This document shows positions 61,553 through 64,000 of a DNA stretch of 64,000 nucleotides, one piece after another; position 1 is the stretch's first letter, and every line of letters starts with the position of its first letter. The stretch is from NCBI GenBank assembly GCA_964247055.1, contig OZ176051.1, positions 8,370,001-8,434,000 of the forward strand, in the 5' to 3' direction. Under the pieces are notes generated by a model. That model made no database searches. It was not told where the DNA came from and was given only the letters and a program-made list of their open reading frames with translations. Origin of the DNA: Paragordius varius (Eukaryota; Nematomorpha). Both the position numbers and the translations under genes were made by a program.

Positions 61553-62140
61553 CTCATAATTTATATCCGGTAAATAAAAATTTTCTATTTAAAACGATTT
61601 TTGATCATGATAATTATATACAAATAACCTGAGCGAATATTTAAGGAGCCCAGAGCCAACGGAAATATTATGCAATAAACAAATACTAGAGACTTCATCA
61701 TTCAAAAAGAAATTAACAAGTTTAATGAATTCACAGTTAAATTTTAACTAGCTTTTAAATTTATTTTTAAACTTTTTTTATACCTACATTTCTAGTTTTA
61801 GGTACATTTAACTCACGTAAATAAATAATTAATGCTTTTTTTGGCATGGCGAAATTTCACATAATATGTATGTATTTCTAAATATTTTAAAATGGTGGTT
61901 TTTGTTGTGCATATTTTTATAAATAAACGCAGTTATAAATTAAGCTTTCCTTTAGTTTTTATCGATATTTAAAGAAAACTATAATATTTTTGTTTTGTTT
62001 TGGATGCACATATTTATATTGTGCCTATTGGTCAGGAAGTGTAAAATAATTCGACAGTTAGCTAAGACTTTATTTTGATTAAGTTTGATGTGACTGTTTC
62101 GAAATTTTCTCCACTTTGCGGCATGAATCATAAGTATGCC
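61553..62140. other. Non-coding stretch
   Basis: No gene recognised; AT-rich sequence with nothing repeated elsewhere in the window. Confidence 0.5.
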
Positions 62141-63430
62141 TAGGGTGACCAGATTTTTTGAAGGAAAGAGCGGGACAAATCTGAGAAAGGGGGGGGGGCA
62201 TCGGCGTACACCCAAAAATTATACAAAAAATTTATTGTGATATTTATTTATTTTAAAACAAATACTTTATAAATATAAAAAATATTTTATCCCTTGGTCT
62301 CAGGTTATTCGTACCTTATTCAATAAATTTACATGTGCAAGAACAAAGGGTGAAGCGATTGTAAGCAATGTCATTTCACAGATTCATTTTCTAAAATAGA
62401 AAAAGATTTGCAGAAAATTAATCTCATATCGCTATATTCTAATGCACAAAATTATTTTCCACTCTCATTCTTTAACCAGTGAAAATTCTGACATAAATTT
62501 TACCTCAATAATGAATATTCTGGAAAAAAATAATTTAAATGACAAAATCATCGCAAAGTGCGCTAGGTGGAAATGCAAGGAGCGGCACAAAAAATATTTT
62601 AAATAATTTAGCGAATAATCTTAACCAAAACATTATTGGGGGATACACAACTTTATTCAAACAGCTGCTGATTGTCCATGGATGATGAAAATGTAGTTGT
62701 AAAAATCCTAGGATATTGTAGAACTTGTTGGTTAGTTCTTTTGCCAGCTATTGAAAAAATTTTAAAAATGTATGATCGCCTAGAATCCTATTTTTTATCA
62801 CAGGACAAATGTCTTAAATTCCAAGTCAAGAAAGGTTAGAAAATAATTTTATACCATTAACCATCCGCAATATTATAAATATAGGAAAACAAGGCTAAAT
62901 AAACCGCCAAGATATCCTGTACTATATAAAAATGTTTTATACAAACTGTAAATATTATTGAAAGACTGGACGGTGCAAATCAATGAAATTGATCATTTTC
63001 ATTGGATAACATTAAAACCAGAATTTAATTGGTGCGATGTTCAAATATCATTTGATTACATCTGCATCTCCCAAAAATTCCCAACAAGTAATCTTTAAAA
63101 AATGATCTTTTTTCTGAAGTATCATTAGTTTATATTAATAATAAACTTAAATTATGGACAAGAGAAAAAAAAACAGTAGAAAAGAAATGGTAGAAATATT
63201 TTATCATTTTGAAATAAACTATGTTCCATACAATTATAAAAATTGTGGAATTTGCATTATATTTACCTGGATCCAACGCTGCTACTGAGCGCGTTTTTCC
63301 CACAGTAAATCAAGCGTGGACATCGGAAAAATCTTAAATGTTGAAACTTTAAAGGCCATTCATTCTGTTAAATATAATTTGACTCCTTGTGAAAACTTTT
63401 AGAATATTTTTAATAACATTTTGAAAGAGA
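62141..63430 (+). mobile_element. hAT transposon remnant, plus orientation
   Basis: It begins TAGGGTGACCAGATTTTTTG, a hAT-type terminus. Plus-strand fragments follow the order of a hAT transposase: SDINFTSIMNILEKNNLNDK near 62,490, CRTCWLVLLPAIEKILKMYD near 62,730, and the C-terminal dimerisation motif LPGSNAATERVF near 63,270. The frame is broken in several places (frame changes around 62,600, 62,690 and 63,200, and stops between the blocks). It is a different hAT group from the 48 kb element. Confidence 0.8.
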
Positions 63431-63479
63431 CAAGCTTGATTATATAGGAACTCTAACCATATACTTTGAAAAATTTTTT

Positions 63480-64000
63480 TCCAAAGTTACATTTGTCCTG
63501 TGATAAAAAATAGGATTTTAAAAGATCATACATTTTTTAAATTCTTTCCATAGCTTACAGAAGAGCTAACCAACGAGTTTTACAATATCCAAGCATTTTT
63601 TGATATTGAACTTCTGCATTTTCGCAGAATTCCTTAAGCGTTCAACGTGTACCGTGTATATAAAAATAAGAATATATTTTAACTACATTTTCTACATCTA
63701 GGGGTAACAAATCAGCAGCTGTTTGTATATCGTTGTGTATTATATGCGCTGCACACACAACGCCAATAATGTTTGATTAAGATTATCAGCTAATTTATGA
63801 AAAATATTTTTTGTACCCCTTCTTGTTTTTCCACCGAAGTTCGTATTGGTGTTGTCAGTGCAATATGCGATGATTTTGTCATTTAAATTATTTTTTTCTA
63901 GAATATTCATTATTGAAGTAAAAATTATGTCGGAATTTTCACCGGGAGCGAAATAAAATCTAAAATTAAATTTTTACTTCGGTTAGATTATAATATCTTA
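63480..64000 (-). mobile_element. Second hAT remnant, inverted, running off the window
   Basis: The minus strand carries the central part of the same hAT family: GENSDIIFTSIMNILEKNN, then CTDNTNTNFGG and CKTRWLALL, with 63,495-63,640 an inverted match to 62,690-62,830. The IleHis-rich segment near 63,740 corresponds to the CAAHIIHN block. Stops and a frame change near 63,640-63,700 show it is inactive. It faces the plus-strand copy, and its 5' end lies beyond the window. Confidence 0.8.

Overview
The window is eukaryotic and almost certainly animal: very AT-rich, intron-bearing, with a complete cullin-2 gene, an ER cyclophilin, a seven-helix receptor and a heavy load of DNA transposons. Its most distinctive trait is ultra-short spliceosomal introns. 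I find introns of 22 and 23 nt in cullin-2, 22 nt in the cyclophilin and 25 nt in a transposase-like gene; each is needed to keep the frame and each has GT..AG ends. Introns this short are reported for dicyemid mesozoans, so a dicyemid is my leading guess, but long TE-filled introns sit beside them and I cannot confirm the taxon.

Layout. 1-7.5 kb: non-coding, with TA microsatellites, small inverted-repeat elements and a 2.3 kb Helitron. 7.5-17.8 kb (minus): cullin-2, 19 exons, all joined with consistent phase, 989 residues; its introns hold MITEs and an old retroelement fossil. 17.8-19.9 kb: intergenic, with two GC-rich islands that look like remnants of a coding element. 19.9-22.9 kb (plus): secreted/ER cyclophilin, 4 exons. 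23-30 kb: repeats, including a head-to-tail Helitron array and a nest of three elements. 30.1-31.9 kb (minus): rhodopsin-like receptor, 2 exons. 35.2-43.3 kb and 52.0-61.0 kb (minus): two exon sets whose phases allow them to be one gene of about 26 kb encoding a protein I do not recognise, with N-glycosylation sequons. Its introns hold Helitrons, a hAT element with an exact 8-bp target duplication, a large palindrome, and on the plus strand a small spliced gene encoding the DNA-binding half of a Tc1/IS630-like transposase. 62-64 kb: two hAT copies facing each other.

The genes do not form an operon. Cullin-2 (ubiquitin ligase scaffold), cyclophilin (ER protein folding) and the receptor (signalling) are ordinary animal housekeeping or signalling genes spread among mobile elements. 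The main biological interest is the intron population (including one 22-nt intron that looks like a tandem copy of the exon next to it), the Helitron concatemers, and the large unrecognised gene.
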